From assembly GCA_934270705.1 (NCBI GenBank), contig CAKQQG010000013.1, positions 1 to 31,834 of the forward strand: a stretch of DNA of 31,834 nt, in the 5' to 3' direction. Position numbers and translations under genes: made by a program. The notes beneath the pieces were generated by a model. It did no database searches and was not told the DNA's origin. It saw only the letters and a program-made list of their open reading frames with translations. Positions 1 through 9,381 of this stretch are shown here, in pieces (position 1 is the stretch's first letter; the number at the start of each line of letters is the position of its first letter). This stretch comes from an uncultured Oxalobacter sp. GTDB lineage: Bacteria; Pseudomonadota; Gammaproteobacteria; Burkholderiales; Burkholderiaceae_D.

Positions 1-1557
1 CAGGCGGGTATTGTCCGTGAAATGAAAGTCAAACTGGGTGATCGTATATCGGAAGGTTCGTTGTTGCTGTTGCTGGACGTGGACGATGCCAGCGAAACGG
101 CAACCGTTTCCTCAAAGTCTGCGATGGAAAAGATATTGCTAATCGAATGCGATACGCTGGTGCTTGGCGCAGGTCCGGGCGGGTACACGGCGGCTTTCCG
201 TGCGGCCGATCTCGGACAGAAAGTCGTGCTGGTCGAACGGTATCCGGTATTGGGCGGGGTATGCCTGAATGTCGGTTGCATCCCGTCGAAGGCGTTGTTG
301 CACGCAGCCGGTGTCATTACCGGTGCGCAGGAAATTTCAGCTTGCGGTATCCGTTTCGGGAAGCCGGAAATCGATGTCGCTCAGTTGCGGCAGTGGAAAC
401 AGGGTGTGGTCGATCGGCTGGCAGAGGGGGTATCCGCTCTTGCTGCTGCACGGAAGATAACGGTCTTGCACGGGGTCGGCACGTTTTCGGATGCACATGG
501 CATGACGGTATCGGGTGCGCAAGGTACGTGGCAGGTGAAGTTTTCGCATGCCATCATCGCGGCAGGCTCGTCTGCCGTGAAACTGGCCGGTTTGCCGTAT
601 GGTCATCCGGCACTGGTCGATTCGACCGGTGCGTTGCGACTGGACGATATTCCGCGGCGCATGCTGGTGATAGGCGGGGGCATCATCGGACTGGAAATGG
701 CCTGTGTTTACGATGCACTGGGTTCGCGGGTCACGGTCGTGGAACTTTCCGGCGATCTGATTCCATCGGCTGATCCGGATATGATTCGTCCCTTGCTGGA
801 GCGGATCGGCAAACGTTATGAAGCGATCCTGACGAATACACGGGTTACGAAGCTGGAAGCATCAGGACATCAGCTCAAGGCTACGTTCTATGGAAAGAAC
901 GCACCGGCTGAACCGCAGATTTTCGATCGGGTGCTGGTGGCGGCAGGACGCACACCGAACGGCAGGACGGTCGGTGCGGAAGCTGCCGGTGTCAAAGTGG
1001 ATCCGCGCGGTTTCATTATCATCAACCGGCGGCAACAAACGAATGTTCCCCATATTTATGCTATCGGGGATGTCTGCGGCGAACCCATGCTGGCGCATAA
1101 AGCCAGTTATGAAGGGCGGGTAGCCGCCGAGGCGATCGCAGGATTCAAGACGGAATACGATGCCATGACAGTTCCTTCGGTAGCCTATACCGATCCGGAG
1201 GTGGCATGGATGGGACTGACTGAACGGGATGCCCGCAGCCGGGGAATCGATTATGAAAAATCCGTATTTCCCTGGAGCGCTTCGGGGCGTGCGCTGACGA
1301 TGGGGCGTCAGGAAGGGCGAACCAAGCTGTTATGGGACAAAAAAACAGGCCGTTTGCTGGGTGCGGCGGTGACTGGCGTGCATGCAGGCGAATTGCTTTC
1401 GGAAATGACGCTGGCGCTGGAGATGGGGGCTGATCTGGACGATATCGCATTGACGATCCATCCGCATCCTTCGTTGTCGGAAACGGTCATGCTGGCAGCG
1501 GAGGCCGGGCTGGGAACGATTACGGATCTGTTCATTCCGAAACGAAAAGGGCAGTGA
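1..1557 (+). CDS. lpdA: Dihydrolipoamide dehydrogenase (E3) with N-terminal lipoyl domain, 5'-truncated by the window
   Basis: FAD-dependent E3 subunit of a 2-oxoacid dehydrogenase complex (most likely pyruvate dehydrogenase); it reoxidises lipoyl-dihydrolipoamide with NAD+. The reading frame is open from base 1, so the true start lies upstream. The first 30 or so visible residues (E-M-K-V-K-L-G-D and following) are the C-terminal half of a biotinyl/lipoyl domain, then a linker, then the E3 core. Seen in order: the FAD-binding GAGPGGYTAAFRAADLG, the redox-active disulphide in GGVCLNVGCIPSK, the NAD-binding VIGGGIIGLEMA, the second FAD motif around YAIGDV, and the C-terminal active-site IHPHPSLSE. 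The lipoyl-E3 fusion is a known form in betaproteobacteria, where the gene usually follows aceE-aceF. The gene ends 4 bp from the convergent rsuA stop. Product is near certain. Confidence 0.96.
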   Translation, partial: QAGIVREMKVKLGDRISEGSLLLLLDVDDASETATVSSKSAMEKILLIECDTLVLGAGPGGYTAAFRAADLGQKVVLVERYPVLGGVCLNVGCIPSKALLHAAGVITGAQEISACGIRFGKPEIDVAQLRQWKQGVVDRLAEGVSALAAARKITVLHGVGTFSDAHGMTVSGAQGTWQVKFSHAIIAAGSSAVKLAGLPYGHPALVDSTGALRLDDIPRRMLVIGGGIIGLEMACVYDALGSRVTVVELSGDLIPSADPDMIRPLLERIGKRYEAILTNTRVTKLEASGHQLKATFYGKNAPAEPQIFDRVLVAAGRTPNGRTVGAEAAGVKVDPRGFIIINRRQQTNVPHIYAIGDVCGEPMLAHKASYEGRVAAEAIAGFKTEYDAMTVPSVAYTDPEVAWMGLTERDARSRGIDYEKSVFPWSASGRALTMGRQEGRTKLLWDKKTGRLLGAAVTGVHAGELLSEMTLALEMGADLDDIALTIHPHPSLSETVMLAAEAGLGTITDLFIPKRKGQ

Positions 1558-1561
1558 ATGC

Positions 1562-2275
1562 TCACATCGAGCCAGGTGTATCGAGCAATGCCAGATCGGT
1601 CTCGTCGAGAAAACGCCAGTGGCCGACGGGTAGGGAGGCATCCAGCGAAAATCCGCCGATGGCGGCGCGATGCAGGTTCTCCACCCGGTTGCCTGCAGCG
1701 GCGATCATCCGTTTGACCTGATGGTATTTGCCTTCCGTGATGACCAGCGTGACCTGACGGGGCGCATTCGCCTGACAATGCAGCGCGCGGGTGACAGTGC
1801 TCTCGTCGCGCAGCATCACGCCGTTTCCCAGTCGGGAAATCAGTCCGTCGTCCACAGGGTGTACGGTCGTGACATGATAGGTCTTGGGGATGTTTTTGCG
1901 TGGTGAAGTGAACCGGTGGATAAAATTGCCGTCGTCAGACAGGAGCAGCAGTCCGGTGGTATCCTGATCCAGCCTGCCTGCGCATTGCAGGCCTCTTTGG
2001 ATGAACGGTTGGGGTAACAGGGAAAATACGCTTGGATGGTGTTGCGGCCGGTGAGAGCATTCGTAGCCGGCAGGTTTGTGCAACGCCAGATACAGTTTGT
2101 CACGGTATGTCCAGTTCTTTCCATCGAGGCAAAAGACCAGACCTGTCGTTTCGAAAGATGTATCCGGGTCGGCGCATGGTTCGCCACGAACCGAGACCCG
2201 ACAATCCCGTATCAGGGCGCGGCAGTATTTACGGCTGCCGAATCCCTGACTTTGCAATATCTTTTCCAGCGTCAT
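1562..2275 (-). CDS. rsuA: Ribosomal small subunit pseudouridine synthase RsuA
   Basis: Makes pseudouridine at position 516 of 16S rRNA (E. coli numbering). The protein has an N-terminal S4-like RNA-binding segment (TLEKILQSQGFGSRK) and a pseudouridine synthase core with the catalytic-Asp motif GRLDQDTTGLL near residue 103, plus HKPAGYECS and EGKYHQVKRM, all typical of the RsuA/RluB/E/F family. The open frame extends upstream to 2398, but that stretch contains the cspA terminator, so a start at 2275 (237 aa, as here) or at 2281 two codons earlier is far more likely. With the 2275 start the catalytic Asp falls where it does in E. coli RsuA (102). No clear ribosome binding site. Convergent with lpdA. 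RsuA rather than RluE/RluF is inferred from length and motif context. Confidence 0.88.
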   Translation of the reverse strand: MTLEKILQSQGFGSRKYCRALIRDCRVSVRGEPCADPDTSFETTGLVFCLDGKNWTYRDKLYLALHKPAGYECSHRPQHHPSVFSLLPQPFIQRGLQCAGRLDQDTTGLLLLSDDGNFIHRFTSPRKNIPKTYHVTTVHPVDDGLISRLGNGVMLRDESTVTRALHCQANAPRQVTLVITEGKYHQVKRMIAAAGNRVENLHRAAIGGFSLDASLPVGHWRFLDETDLALLDTPGSM

Positions 2276-2356
2276 GTCCATCGGGACAGTGTACAGGAAT
2301 TTGCGGTATTGAATCGTGAAAACGGTGTGATACCATCCGTCAGGATCGCGTGCAAG

Positions 2357-2380
2357 AAAAAACCCCGCTTCAGGCGGGGC
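2357..2380 (-). terminator. Rho-independent terminator of the cold-shock gene
   Basis: Read on the minus strand: GC-rich stem CCCCGC/GCGGGG (2363-2368 with 2374-2379) with a 5-nt loop, followed by six T. It starts about 28 bp after the cold-shock gene stop and lies upstream of the chosen rsuA start, so it separates the two units. Confidence 0.85.
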
Positions 2381-2407
2381 TTTTCCGGCTTGATCCAATG
2401 ACCGGGA

Positions 2408-2611
2408 TTACAGGGACTGGATGTTGGATGCCTGTTTGCCTTTGGGGCCCTGGGTGACTTCAAACTGAACCTTCTGACCTTCTTTCAAGGTTTTGAAACC
2501 ACTCATGTTGATAGCGGAAAAGTGAGCGAATAAATCTTCGCCTCCGTCTTCCGGGGTAATAAAGCCGAAGCCTTTAGAATCGTTGAACCACTTGACTGTA
2601 CCAGTTGCCAT
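2408..2611 (-). CDS. cspA: Cold-shock protein (CspA family)
   Basis: A 67-residue single OB-fold cold-shock domain protein that binds single-stranded RNA/DNA and acts as an RNA chaperone. Both RNA-binding motifs are intact: [12 protein letters not shown] (RNP1) and DLFAHFSAI (RNP2), after the characteristic start [14 protein letters not shown]. Length is standard for the family. It is monocistronic, with its own terminator and a promoter about 120-150 bp upstream, which gives the long 5' untranslated region usual for cold-shock genes. No strong Shine-Dalgarno sequence, only an A-rich GAAAGA stretch about 10 nt upstream. The exact paralogue (cspA, cspD, capB) cannot be told from sequence, so the symbol is a family label. 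Confidence 0.95.
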   Translation of the reverse strand: MATGTVKWFNDSKGFGFITPEDGGEDLFAHFSAINMSGFKTLKEGQKVQFEVTQGPKGKQASNIQSL

Positions 2612-2935
2612 AAAAGAGGGTCTTTCTATAAATGCATTTACTCACGAAACCATCGGATAAAATGGAATTTGATCCGAACCAGTCCTTTTGTTTTTTTTAT
2701 CGCTGACAAAAGCGGGACCAAGCCCTTATCAACAAAATCATTGTTGGCGTAAAGGTAGGCAAAGTCAAGCGATTTTCCCCAAAAAAGACAGGTTTTTTGA
2801 GGGCGGCCAAAATCCGGAATGCAAACAGGCAACTGGTGGCGGGCCGGCTGCATGAACCGGCAAAAACACGTATCATCGAACTTGTGCTTGCGCTTGCGCA
2901 CAGGAAAAATATTTGAGTCGTATAAAGTTGAAACA
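2612..2935. other. Divergent intergenic region between cspA and clpS
   Basis: About 324 bp with no convincing gene; open frames here lack any recognisable protein features. It holds the cspA promoter and long 5' leader on the minus strand, including an oligo-A run just upstream of the leader's end. On the plus strand TATAAA at 2921-2926 lies only 9 nt before the clpS ATG at 2936 but has no good -35 element at normal spacing. Confidence 0.6.
2740..2768 (-). promoter_or_regulatory. Sigma-70-type promoter of cspA
   Basis: On the minus strand, TTGACT (2768-2763) and AACAAT (2745-2740) are separated by exactly 17 bp. The predicted transcript starts near 2733 and carries a leader of about 120 nt before the cspA ATG at 2611, in keeping with the long, structured leaders of cold-shock mRNAs. 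Motif match only. Confidence 0.55.
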
Positions 2936-3244
2936 ATGGTGACACAACAGGGAAACGAAACGCTTCTCGAAAGAGAGGAAACGGTTCTGAAACCGCCACC
3001 GATGTACAAGGTTGTTCTGTTGAATGATGATTTCACGCCGATGGATTTCGTGATTTTCATATTACAGGAATACTTTCACAAGGATACGGAAACGGCGACG
3101 CGGATCATGCTCAAGGTACATCACGAAGGAAAGGGCGTATGCGGCATTTTTCCGCGGGATATTGCCAGTACGAAAGTGAAGCAGGTTATCCGGCATGCGC
3201 GTCAGGAAGGTCACCCGTTGCAGTGCACAATGGAGGAAGCATGA
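2936..3244 (+). CDS. clpS: ATP-dependent Clp protease adaptor ClpS
   Basis: Adaptor that binds the N-domain of ClpA and delivers N-degron (N-end rule) substrates to ClpAP. The 102-residue form starts at ATG 2936 and has a disordered N-terminal tail followed by the family core: [17 protein letters not shown], the H-E-G-K-G-V-C-G segment and the KVKQV helix. The open frame extends further 5' but that part has no ClpS similarity, and 102 aa is a normal ClpS length. The stop overlaps the clpA start by 4 bp (ATGA), so the two are translationally coupled. There is no Shine-Dalgarno sequence before the ATG, and a TATAAA lies 9 nt upstream, so a very short leader is possible. Confidence 0.95.
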   Translation: MVTQQGNETLLEREETVLKPPPMYKVVLLNDDFTPMDFVIFILQEYFHKDTETATRIMLKVHHEGKGVCGIFPRDIASTKVKQVIRHARQEGHPLQCTMEEA

Positions 3245-5547
3245 TTGCACAGGAATTGGAAGTCAGCTTGCATACCGCCTTTGTCGAGGCGCGGCAGGCA
3301 CGATATGAGTTCATCACGGTCGAGCATTTGCTGCTGGCATTGCTGGACAATCCGTCCGCATCCGATGTGCTCAGGGCATGCAACGCCAATCTGGACGATT
3401 TGAGGAGAATGCTGGGCGATTTCATCCGTGACAATACACCGGTCGTTCCGGGAACGGCTGACGTGGATACCCAGCCGACGCTGGGTTTCCAGCGTGTTAT
3501 CCAGCGTGCCATCATGCACGTGCAATCCTCATCCAATGGCAAAAAGGAAGTCAACGGCGCGAATGTGCTGGTCGCCATTTTCGGCGAGAAAGATTCGCAT
3601 GCTGTCTATTTCCTGCACCAGCAGGGGGTGACTCGTCTGGATGTGGTCAATTACATCTCGCATGGCGTACGCAAGAATGTGCAGCAGGAACCAGCGAAGC
3701 AGACGGAAGGTGCCGGGGATTCACGCAATGATACCGCCCAGACCAAAGAGTCGCCGCTGGAACTTTATACCCAGAATCTCAATCAGGAAGCGTCTGCCGG
3801 CAGGATCGATCCGTTGATCGGACGTGAGGAAGAAATCGATCGCGTCATTCAGGTCTTGTGCCGCCGCAGAAAAAACAATCCGTTGCTGGTCGGTGAAGCA
3901 GGCGTCGGCAAGACGGCGATCGCCGAAGGTCTGGCATGGCGTATCACGCAGAAAACGGTTCCTGATGTGTTGCAGGGCGCGGTTGTGTATGCGCTCGATA
4001 TGGGGGCGTTGCTGGCGGGAACGAAGTATCGAGGCGATTTCGAGCAACGTCTGAAAGCGGTATTGAAGCAGCTCGGAGAAAATCCGGGGGCCATTCTTTT
4101 CATCGACGAAATCCATACCATTATCGGTGCGGGTTCGGCGTCAGGTGGTACGCTCGATGCTTCCAATCTGCTCAAACCGGCCTTGTCCGGTGGACAGCTC
4201 AAATGTATCGGTGCGACGACTTTTGTCGAATTCCGCAATGTGTTCGAGAAAGACCATGCATTGGCACGGCGTTTCCAGAAAATCGATATCAACGAACCGA
4301 CGGTGGAACAGACGGTGCAGATTCTGCGCGGCCTGAAGTCACGTTTCGAGGAACATCACAAGGTCAAATACTCCGTGGCGGCGTTGACGACGGCGGCTGA
4401 ATTGTCTGCGCGTTTCATCAACGACAGACGCTTGCCGGACAAGGCGATCGATGTGATTGACGAAGCTGGTGCCGCGCAGCGGATTTTACCGAAGTCGAAA
4501 CAGAAAAAAACGATCGGCAAGGCAGAGATCGAGGAAATCATCGCACGGATTGCCCGTGTTCCCGCGCAGTCTGTCAATCAGGATGATCGTGCCAAATTGC
4601 AGAATCTTGAACGCGATTTGAAAAATGTCGTGTTCGGGCAGGACAAGGCGATCGAGGCGCTGGCGGCTAGCATCAAGATGGCCCGTGCCGGGCTCGGCAA
4701 GCAGGACAAGCCTATCGGGGCGTTTCTCTTTTCCGGGCCGACGGGTGTCGGGAAAACCGAGGTGGCCCGCCAGCTTGCCTTTGCGCTGGGTATCGAACTG
4801 ATCCGTTTCGACATGTCCGAGTACATGGAACGCCATGCCGTCAGTCGTATGATCGGTGCGCCGCCGGGATATGTCGGTTTCGATCAGGGTGGCTTGCTGA
4901 CCGAAGCCATCACGCGGAAACCGCACGCAGTACTGTTGCTCGATGAAATCGAAAAGGCGCATCCGGATATTTTCAGCATTCTGTTGCAAGTGATGGATCA
5001 TGGCACGCTGACCGACAATAACGGAAGGAAGGCCGATTTCCGCAATGTCATTATCATCATGACGACCAATGCCGGTGCGGAAAGTCTCCAGAAAGCGTCG
5101 ATCGGGTTTACCGGAAGTCGTCAGGCAGGCGATGAAATGGCGGATATCAAACGTCTGTTTACTCCGGAATTCCGTAACCGTCTGGATGCGATTATCAGTT
5201 TCAGACCGCTTGACGAAGCCATTATCCTGCGCGTGGTGGACAAGTTCCTGATGCAGCTGGAAGAACAGCTGCATGAAAAGAAAGTCGAGGTTGTCTTTAC
5301 CGATGCATTGCGCCGGATGCTGGCGCAAAAGGGGTTCGATCCGCTGATGGGCGCGCGTCCTATGTTGCGCCTGATACAGGATTTGATCCGGAGAGCACTG
5401 GCCGATGAACTGCTGTTCGGACGTCTCGTCGATGGCGGTGCCGTCACGGTCGATCTCGATGAAAAGGGAGAGATCAGCCTGATATTTCCCGAAACGCCGG
5501 CACCCGCGCGCGACGAACCGGAAAACAGGGTGCTGGAACTGGAATAG
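3241..5547 (+). CDS. clpA: ATP-dependent Clp protease ATP-binding subunit ClpA
   Basis: AAA+ unfoldase that partners ClpP and receives substrates from ClpS. The 768-residue protein, starting at the ATG that overlaps the clpS stop, has the double Clp_N repeat (about 1-140). AAA module 1 has Walker A GEAGVGKT near residue 218 and Walker B LFIDEIH. AAA module 2 has Walker A GPTGVGKT near residue 499 and [10 protein letters not shown], followed by the C-terminal D2-small domain. There is no long ClpB-type middle domain, which separates it from the disaggregase. Length is slightly over E. coli ClpA (758). An upstream extension of the open frame to 3139 overlaps clpS and is not real. clpP is not in the window. 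Confidence 0.97.
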   Translation: MIAQELEVSLHTAFVEARQARYEFITVEHLLLALLDNPSASDVLRACNANLDDLRRMLGDFIRDNTPVVPGTADVDTQPTLGFQRVIQRAIMHVQSSSNGKKEVNGANVLVAIFGEKDSHAVYFLHQQGVTRLDVVNYISHGVRKNVQQEPAKQTEGAGDSRNDTAQTKESPLELYTQNLNQEASAGRIDPLIGREEEIDRVIQVLCRRRKNNPLLVGEAGVGKTAIAEGLAWRITQKTVPDVLQGAVVYALDMGALLAGTKYRGDFEQRLKAVLKQLGENPGAILFIDEIHTIIGAGSASGGTLDASNLLKPALSGGQLKCIGATTFVEFRNVFEKDHALARRFQKIDINEPTVEQTVQILRGLKSRFEEHHKVKYSVAALTTAAELSARFINDRRLPDKAIDVIDEAGAAQRILPKSKQKKTIGKAEIEEIIARIARVPAQSVNQDDRAKLQNLERDLKNVVFGQDKAIEALAASIKMARAGLGKQDKPIGAFLFSGPTGVGKTEVARQLAFALGIELIRFDMSEYMERHAVSRMIGAPPGYVGFDQGGLLTEAITRKPHAVLLLDEIEKAHPDIFSILLQVMDHGTLTDNNGRKADFRNVIIIMTTNAGAESLQKASIGFTGSRQAGDEMADIKRLFTPEFRNRLDAIISFRPLDEAIILRVVDKFLMQLEEQLHEKKVEVVFTDALRRMLAQKGFDPLMGARPMLRLIQDLIRRALADELLFGRLVDGGAVTVDLDEKGEISLIFPETPAPARDEPENRVLELE

Positions 5548-5564
5548 GCTGTCGGTATCAGCCG

Positions 5565-6869
5565 CTATGCCAGCCAGACCAGATCCAGCAACAGTGCGGA
5601 CAGGCCGTACAGCGCCAGTGATACCAGACGTGCCGGAGCACGATGCGGCAGGATGGTTTTCATGCCGAGCCATAAAGAACAGGTACTGGCAAATCCCAGG
5701 ACGTACCATTCAAATGTACGGTACCAGCTGCCGCTAAGGCCATATTCCTGCCAGATGGAGAAACTGATATGGCAAATGCCCGAAAACAGGCTCCAGCCGA
5801 TTAGTGGAATCAGGCATAGCGCCAGCGGTTTCCATGACGGCAGGTTCGCCAGCCGGCTTGCCAGACGGAGTATTCCGTAAAGAACGGCGCAAAGCAGTGT
5901 ACCACCGGCCGCAATCAGAAAAAGACGGTACAGTGCCGCCGGGCTCTCAGCCAGCCACCATGGAAAGACGGTATCGAAAGGCAGGCCAGCCGACAGGATG
6001 GTTTCCATGTACAGCCGGTACCAGTGACTTTCCGGCCATGCCAGCGACAGAGTGCAGATGCCTGCCATGCACCAGAGCAGGAGGAACATGTCGGCATTCT
6101 CGATCGAATGACTGTCGGCCGACAAAATTTCCTGTGCCGGATGGCGTGCGGTGAGCCGGACGGCGTTGCGGTAGCCGCTGCAGCGTCCGCAGGCATGACA
6201 GGCGGAAGCGCTTTGCATCTGGCGGATATTGATAAGCGGGGCGCAGTTGATACGTTTGGATGTTCCATCGAATGTCGCCCATTGTTTCTTGTCCACGTAA
6301 AAGTGAATGGGGGACTGCCGGGCCAGCATGCCGAAAAGACCGTTGACGGGGCACAGGTACATGCACCAGATGCGTTTGCCATTTCCGTACAGATAGCCGG
6401 TCGCCAGCGCGAGCACGGTCGGGATGCCAAGCAGGACCAGTGTGGCATGGACATGGTTCTGGAATCCGGTGGCTTGTCCGTACAGTGTGGTAAGCGCCAG
6501 CATGACGCATGGCCAGCCTTTCCAGCGTATCCAGCGCGGGATAGAGCCTTTTTTGCCGTGCCGGCTGACGAATTCGGTCAGTGTGCCGTCCGGGCAGAAA
6601 AGGCCGCACCAGAAACGTCCGGAGAGCATGACGCTCAAGACGATCAGTGGCCAGCCGATTCCCCAGAACATGATACGGACGGCGCGCGACGTATCGTGCG
6701 AAGGGGATACGAGCGGTACCAGCAACAACAGACCGTAGAGCAGTACCATCGTCCACTGGATGAGTGCAACCGGAGCCTTATGACGTTCCAGTGCGTCTCC
6801 GAAGCGTGCCAAAAGGGATGATTTCATGTCATGGGATACCGGTTTGACGGTGCTGTGGTTATCAGTCAC
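5565..6869 (-). CDS. Polytopic membrane protein with iron-sulphur cysteine motifs (NapH/CcoG/YccM-like)
   Basis: A 434-residue inner-membrane protein, probably moving electrons across or along the membrane; partner and substrate are unknown. Predicted membrane segments lie near residues 32-54, 66-88, 118-138, 143-167 and several more after 245. Two CxxxCP motifs (C88/C92 and C169/C173) match the NapH/NosR/CcoG family. A cytoplasmic cluster site follows: C209, then C224-H-A-C227-G-R-C230. The usual fourth Cys of a ferredoxin motif (C3+4) is Arg, so C209 may be the fourth ligand. The start is a GTG at 6869; an ATG at 6827 is an alternative, and neither has a good ribosome binding site. It converges on clpA (17 bp apart) and is divergent from the aldo/keto reductase. 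Confidence 0.8.
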   Translation of the reverse strand: MTDNHSTVKPVSHDMKSSLLARFGDALERHKAPVALIQWTMVLLYGLLLLVPLVSPSHDTSRAVRIMFWGIGWPLIVLSVMLSGRFWCGLFCPDGTLTEFVSRHGKKGSIPRWIRWKGWPCVMLALTTLYGQATGFQNHVHATLVLLGIPTVLALATGYLYGNGKRIWCMYLCPVNGLFGMLARQSPIHFYVDKKQWATFDGTSKRINCAPLINIRQMQSASACHACGRCSGYRNAVRLTARHPAQEILSADSHSIENADMFLLLWCMAGICTLSLAWPESHWYRLYMETILSAGLPFDTVFPWWLAESPAALYRLFLIAAGGTLLCAVLYGILRLASRLANLPSWKPLALCLIPLIGWSLFSGICHISFSIWQEYGLSGSWYRTFEWYVLGFASTCSLWLGMKTILPHRAPARLVSLALYGLSALLLDLVWLA

Positions 6870-7019
6870 TTTCTGTGATCGGTGTGTCGGGGTTCTTGTC
6901 CTTGACGGAGTCTCGATGCAATAATGAAAGCCATATTGTGGATGCGGCTGCGGTTTTCCAGGGCGGAAAATTCCGGTTTGCCGTATCCGGATTGATAAAC
7001 GTTTATTCAGGAAAGTACT

Positions 7020-7853
7020 ATGCCTTCACATGTTATTACCTTGCCGAATGGTATCACGATGCCGACCCTGGGTCAGGGGACGTGGTTCATGGGTGAATCC
7101 TCACTGGCGAAAAAGGACGAGGTCGCCGCACTGCAACGCGGGATCGATCTGGGCATGACGCTGATCGATACGGCTGAAATGTATGCTTCGGGCGGTGCCG
7201 AAAAAGTGACGGGAGAGGCCATTGCCGGACGACGCGACAAAGTGTTTCTGGTCAGCAAGGTATTGCCGGGCAATGCCAGCCGCAGGGGAACGATCGCGGC
7301 ATTCGAACGCAGTCTCAAGCGCATGAATACCGATTATATCGATCTGTATCTGTTGCACTGGCGTGGCGGGTATGGACTGGATGAAACATTCGAAGCCATG
7401 GAAAGACTGCTGGCCGACGGCAAGATCAGGGCTTATGGCGTGTCGAACTTCGATCTGGACGACATGCAGGAAGCGGTACAGTACGATAACGGCAATATTT
7501 GCGTCAATCAGGTGCTGTATAACCTGGCTTCGCGCGGAATCGAATGGGATCTGATGCCATGGATGAAGAAACGCAATATCGCCGTCATGGCGTATTCGCC
7601 ACTGTACCAGACACGTCTTCTGAAAAGTCAGGGACTCAAACGTGTCGCACAGGAGTTGTCGATTACACCGGCGCAGCTGGCGCTGGCATGGCTGCTGCAT
7701 CAGGGAACAGTGCCGATTCCCAAGACGTCCAGCGTCAAGCGCGTCGAGGAAAACCGCAAGGCATGGGATATCGTGCTTGATGCGCCAGTGCTGGCGGAGC
7801 TTGACAGTATTTTCCCGCCGCCCGATCACAAAATGCCGCTGGACGTACTGTAA
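7020..7853 (+). CDS. Aldo/keto reductase
   Basis: NADPH-dependent oxidoreductase of the AKR superfamily; substrate not predictable. All four catalytic residues are visible: D50 and Y55 (LIDTAEMY), K80 (LVSK) and H113 (YLLHW), with the C-terminal cofactor-binding segment PIPKTSSVKRVEENRKAW. Length (277 aa) suits a bacterial single-domain AKR of the DkgA/YeaE kind. The start is supported by AGGAAAG seven bases before the ATG. It is monocistronic, divergent from the iron-sulphur membrane protein, and its stop abuts the convergent DUF1857 gene. Confidence 0.93.
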   Translation: MPSHVITLPNGITMPTLGQGTWFMGESSLAKKDEVAALQRGIDLGMTLIDTAEMYASGGAEKVTGEAIAGRRDKVFLVSKVLPGNASRRGTIAAFERSLKRMNTDYIDLYLLHWRGGYGLDETFEAMERLLADGKIRAYGVSNFDLDDMQEAVQYDNGNICVNQVLYNLASRGIEWDLMPWMKKRNIAVMAYSPLYQTRLLKSQGLKRVAQELSITPAQLALAWLLHQGTVPIPKTSSVKRVEENRKAWDIVLDAPVLAELDSIFPPPDHKMPLDVL

Positions 7854-7854
7854 A

Positions 7855-8355
7855 TCACGACAAGCGGGACATATCCTTGCCGTTTGCGGGGCCGTCCAGC
7901 AGGCCCTGCGCGGCGAATTGCCGGATAATACGAATCGAATCGATATCGGTTTCCTTGTAGGCCGAGCGACGGAAATCGTTGTACATGGCTTCCGGACCTT
8001 CGTCGAGTGCGTCGTCTTCATAGATGAAACGGACGAAGAATCGTCCCGGGAAAGGTTCGTCGATCGAAATTTCCAGACGGGACTCGATAATTTCTCCCTG
8101 TGCCGGTACATGAAAACGCAGTTTTTGCATGGGGACAAGCTCGACTGTATCGTTGACCTTGAATTTTCCGAAATCGAGAACGCGTGTGATGACGTTTTCC
8201 GATACGTCGGTAAGATCGCAGGCATCCATATGCGGAATGAACAGGGTTGGTTCACGCACTCTCAAGAGCAGTCCATACCACAGTTGTTCGCGGTTGAGTA
8301 TATCGGCGCGCGGGTCGTCAAAATTGTTGATTTCGATCAGATGTTCGAATTTCAT
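7855..8355 (-). CDS. DUF1857 / AtaL-like SRPBCC-fold protein
   Basis: A 166-residue soluble protein of the START/Bet v1 (SRPBCC) fold family. The N-terminus MKFEHLIEINN, then REQLWYGLLLRVREPTLFIP and the late FVRFIYEDD segment are characteristic of DUF1857 (AtaL-like) proteins. These are expected to have a hydrophobic ligand pocket, but no reaction is assigned. No signal peptide, membrane segment or catalytic motif is seen. It lies 75 bp upstream of the fmt stop on the same strand, but transcription of def-fmt would run into it, so it could be the last member of that unit. Family assignment is from recollection of the family pattern. Confidence 0.75.
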   Translation of the reverse strand: MKFEHLIEINNFDDPRADILNREQLWYGLLLRVREPTLFIPHMDACDLTDVSENVITRVLDFGKFKVNDTVELVPMQKLRFHVPAQGEIIESRLEISIDEPFPGRFFVRFIYEDDALDEGPEAMYNDFRRSAYKETDIDSIRIIRQFAAQGLLDGPANGKDMSRLS

Positions 8356-8430
8356 GTGAATAGGTATCGGTTGGTGAATGATCGGTAAGAATTGTTTTCA
8401 GATCGTATATGCGATGCCGTTTTGTCACAA

Positions 8431-9381
8431 CTAGTCAAAATATCCGTTTTCAAGCGAAAAACCCTTGATGAATTCGGATGCGGCAAGCCGTTTGCCACCG
8501 GGTTTCTGCAATTCATGAATGCGGATAGCGCCCTGTCCGCATGCCACGACAATACCGCTTTCATCTGCCGACAGGATTTGGCCGGCCTTCTTTCCGGGCG
8601 GGCAGTCGGTGGTGGTCGCCTGCCATATCTTGACAGGTATATTTCCGTATTGCGCCAAACAGCCCGGAAACGGGTTGAATGCGCGGATTTTGTTGGCGAT
8701 GGCGGTACATGACTGACTGAAATCCAGAACGGCTTCTTCCTTTCGGATTTTCGCTGCATAAATCGCTTTGTCGTCCTGTTGCGCTGTATAACGGGCGCGT
8801 CCCTGTTCGATATCCTTCAATGCCGACAGAATCAGTTTGCCACCCAGTTCGGCAAGCCGGTCATGCAAAACGGAAGCAGTACATTCCGGTGTGATCGGAA
8901 GCGAAGCGCTGACCAGAACGGGGCCCGTATCGAGGCCTTCTTCCATTTTCATGATGGAAACGCCAGTCTGGCTGTCACCGGCTTCGATGGCGCGCTGGAT
9001 CGGTGCGGCACCTCGCCAGCGCGGAAGCAGCGAGGCATGGATGTTCAGACAGCCGTATTTGGGCAATGACAGGAAAGCCTTGGGAAGAATCAGGCCGTAA
9101 GCGACTACAACCATGACATCCGGAGCGATCTGCGCGATCCGGTTATGGACTTTCTCAGCTTCGTCGCCATGTGTGCCGTCCAGACGCAGGGAAACCGGTT
9201 GCGCAACGGGCAGTCCGTGAGCCAGTGCCAGTTTCTTGACCGCCGAAGGCTGCAATTTCATGCCGCGTCCTGCAGGCCGGTCCGGCTGGGTCAGCACCAG
9301 TTCGATATGGTGGCCGGCACGGATGAGCGCATCCAGTGCCACTGCAGCAAATTCCGGTGTGCCGGCAAATACTGTTTTCAT
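8431..9381 (-). CDS. fmt: Methionyl-tRNA formyltransferase
   Basis: Transfers a formyl group from 10-formyl-THF to initiator Met-tRNA. The 316-residue protein has the start [12 protein letters not shown], the THF/catalytic block with [17 protein letters not shown] (catalytic N-x-H-x-SLLP), then [17 protein letters not shown], and a C-terminal tRNA-binding domain after about residue 205. Length is standard. The start overlaps the def stop by 4 bp (ATGA on the minus strand), the classic def-fmt operon. rsmB, which follows fmt in many other bacteria, is located elsewhere in this window, behind trpE. Confidence 0.97.
   Translation of the reverse strand: MKTVFAGTPEFAAVALDALIRAGHHIELVLTQPDRPAGRGMKLQPSAVKKLALAHGLPVAQPVSLRLDGTHGDEAEKVHNRIAQIAPDVMVVVAYGLILPKAFLSLPKYGCLNIHASLLPRWRGAAPIQRAIEAGDSQTGVSIMKMEEGLDTGPVLVSASLPITPECTASVLHDRLAELGGKLILSALKDIEQGRARYTAQQDDKAIYAAKIRKEEAVLDFSQSCTAIANKIRAFNPFPGCLAQYGNIPVKIWQATTTDCPPGKKAGQILSADESGIVVACGQGAIRIHELQKPGGKRLAASEFIKGFSLENGYFD

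Noticed and set aside
2638..3060. 140-codon minus-strand open frame overlapping clpS
   Set aside because: It covers the cspA leader and clpS antisense; no protein features.
5548..5564. Small inverted repeat (GCTG...CAGC) between clpA and the iron-sulphur gene as a terminator
   Set aside because: Only 4 bp of stem and no T-run.
4486..5709. 407-codon minus-strand open frame antisense to clpA
   Set aside because: Shadow of a well-conserved gene; the encoded sequence is His/Gln/Arg-rich with no domain.
5947..6821. Long open frames on both strands within the iron-sulphur membrane protein gene
   Set aside because: The membrane protein frame has clear transmembrane segments and Cys motifs; the others are low-complexity shadows.
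7101..8255. 384-codon minus-strand open frame across the first aldo/keto reductase and DUF1857 genes
   Set aside because: Both overlapped genes have complete conserved motifs in their own frames.
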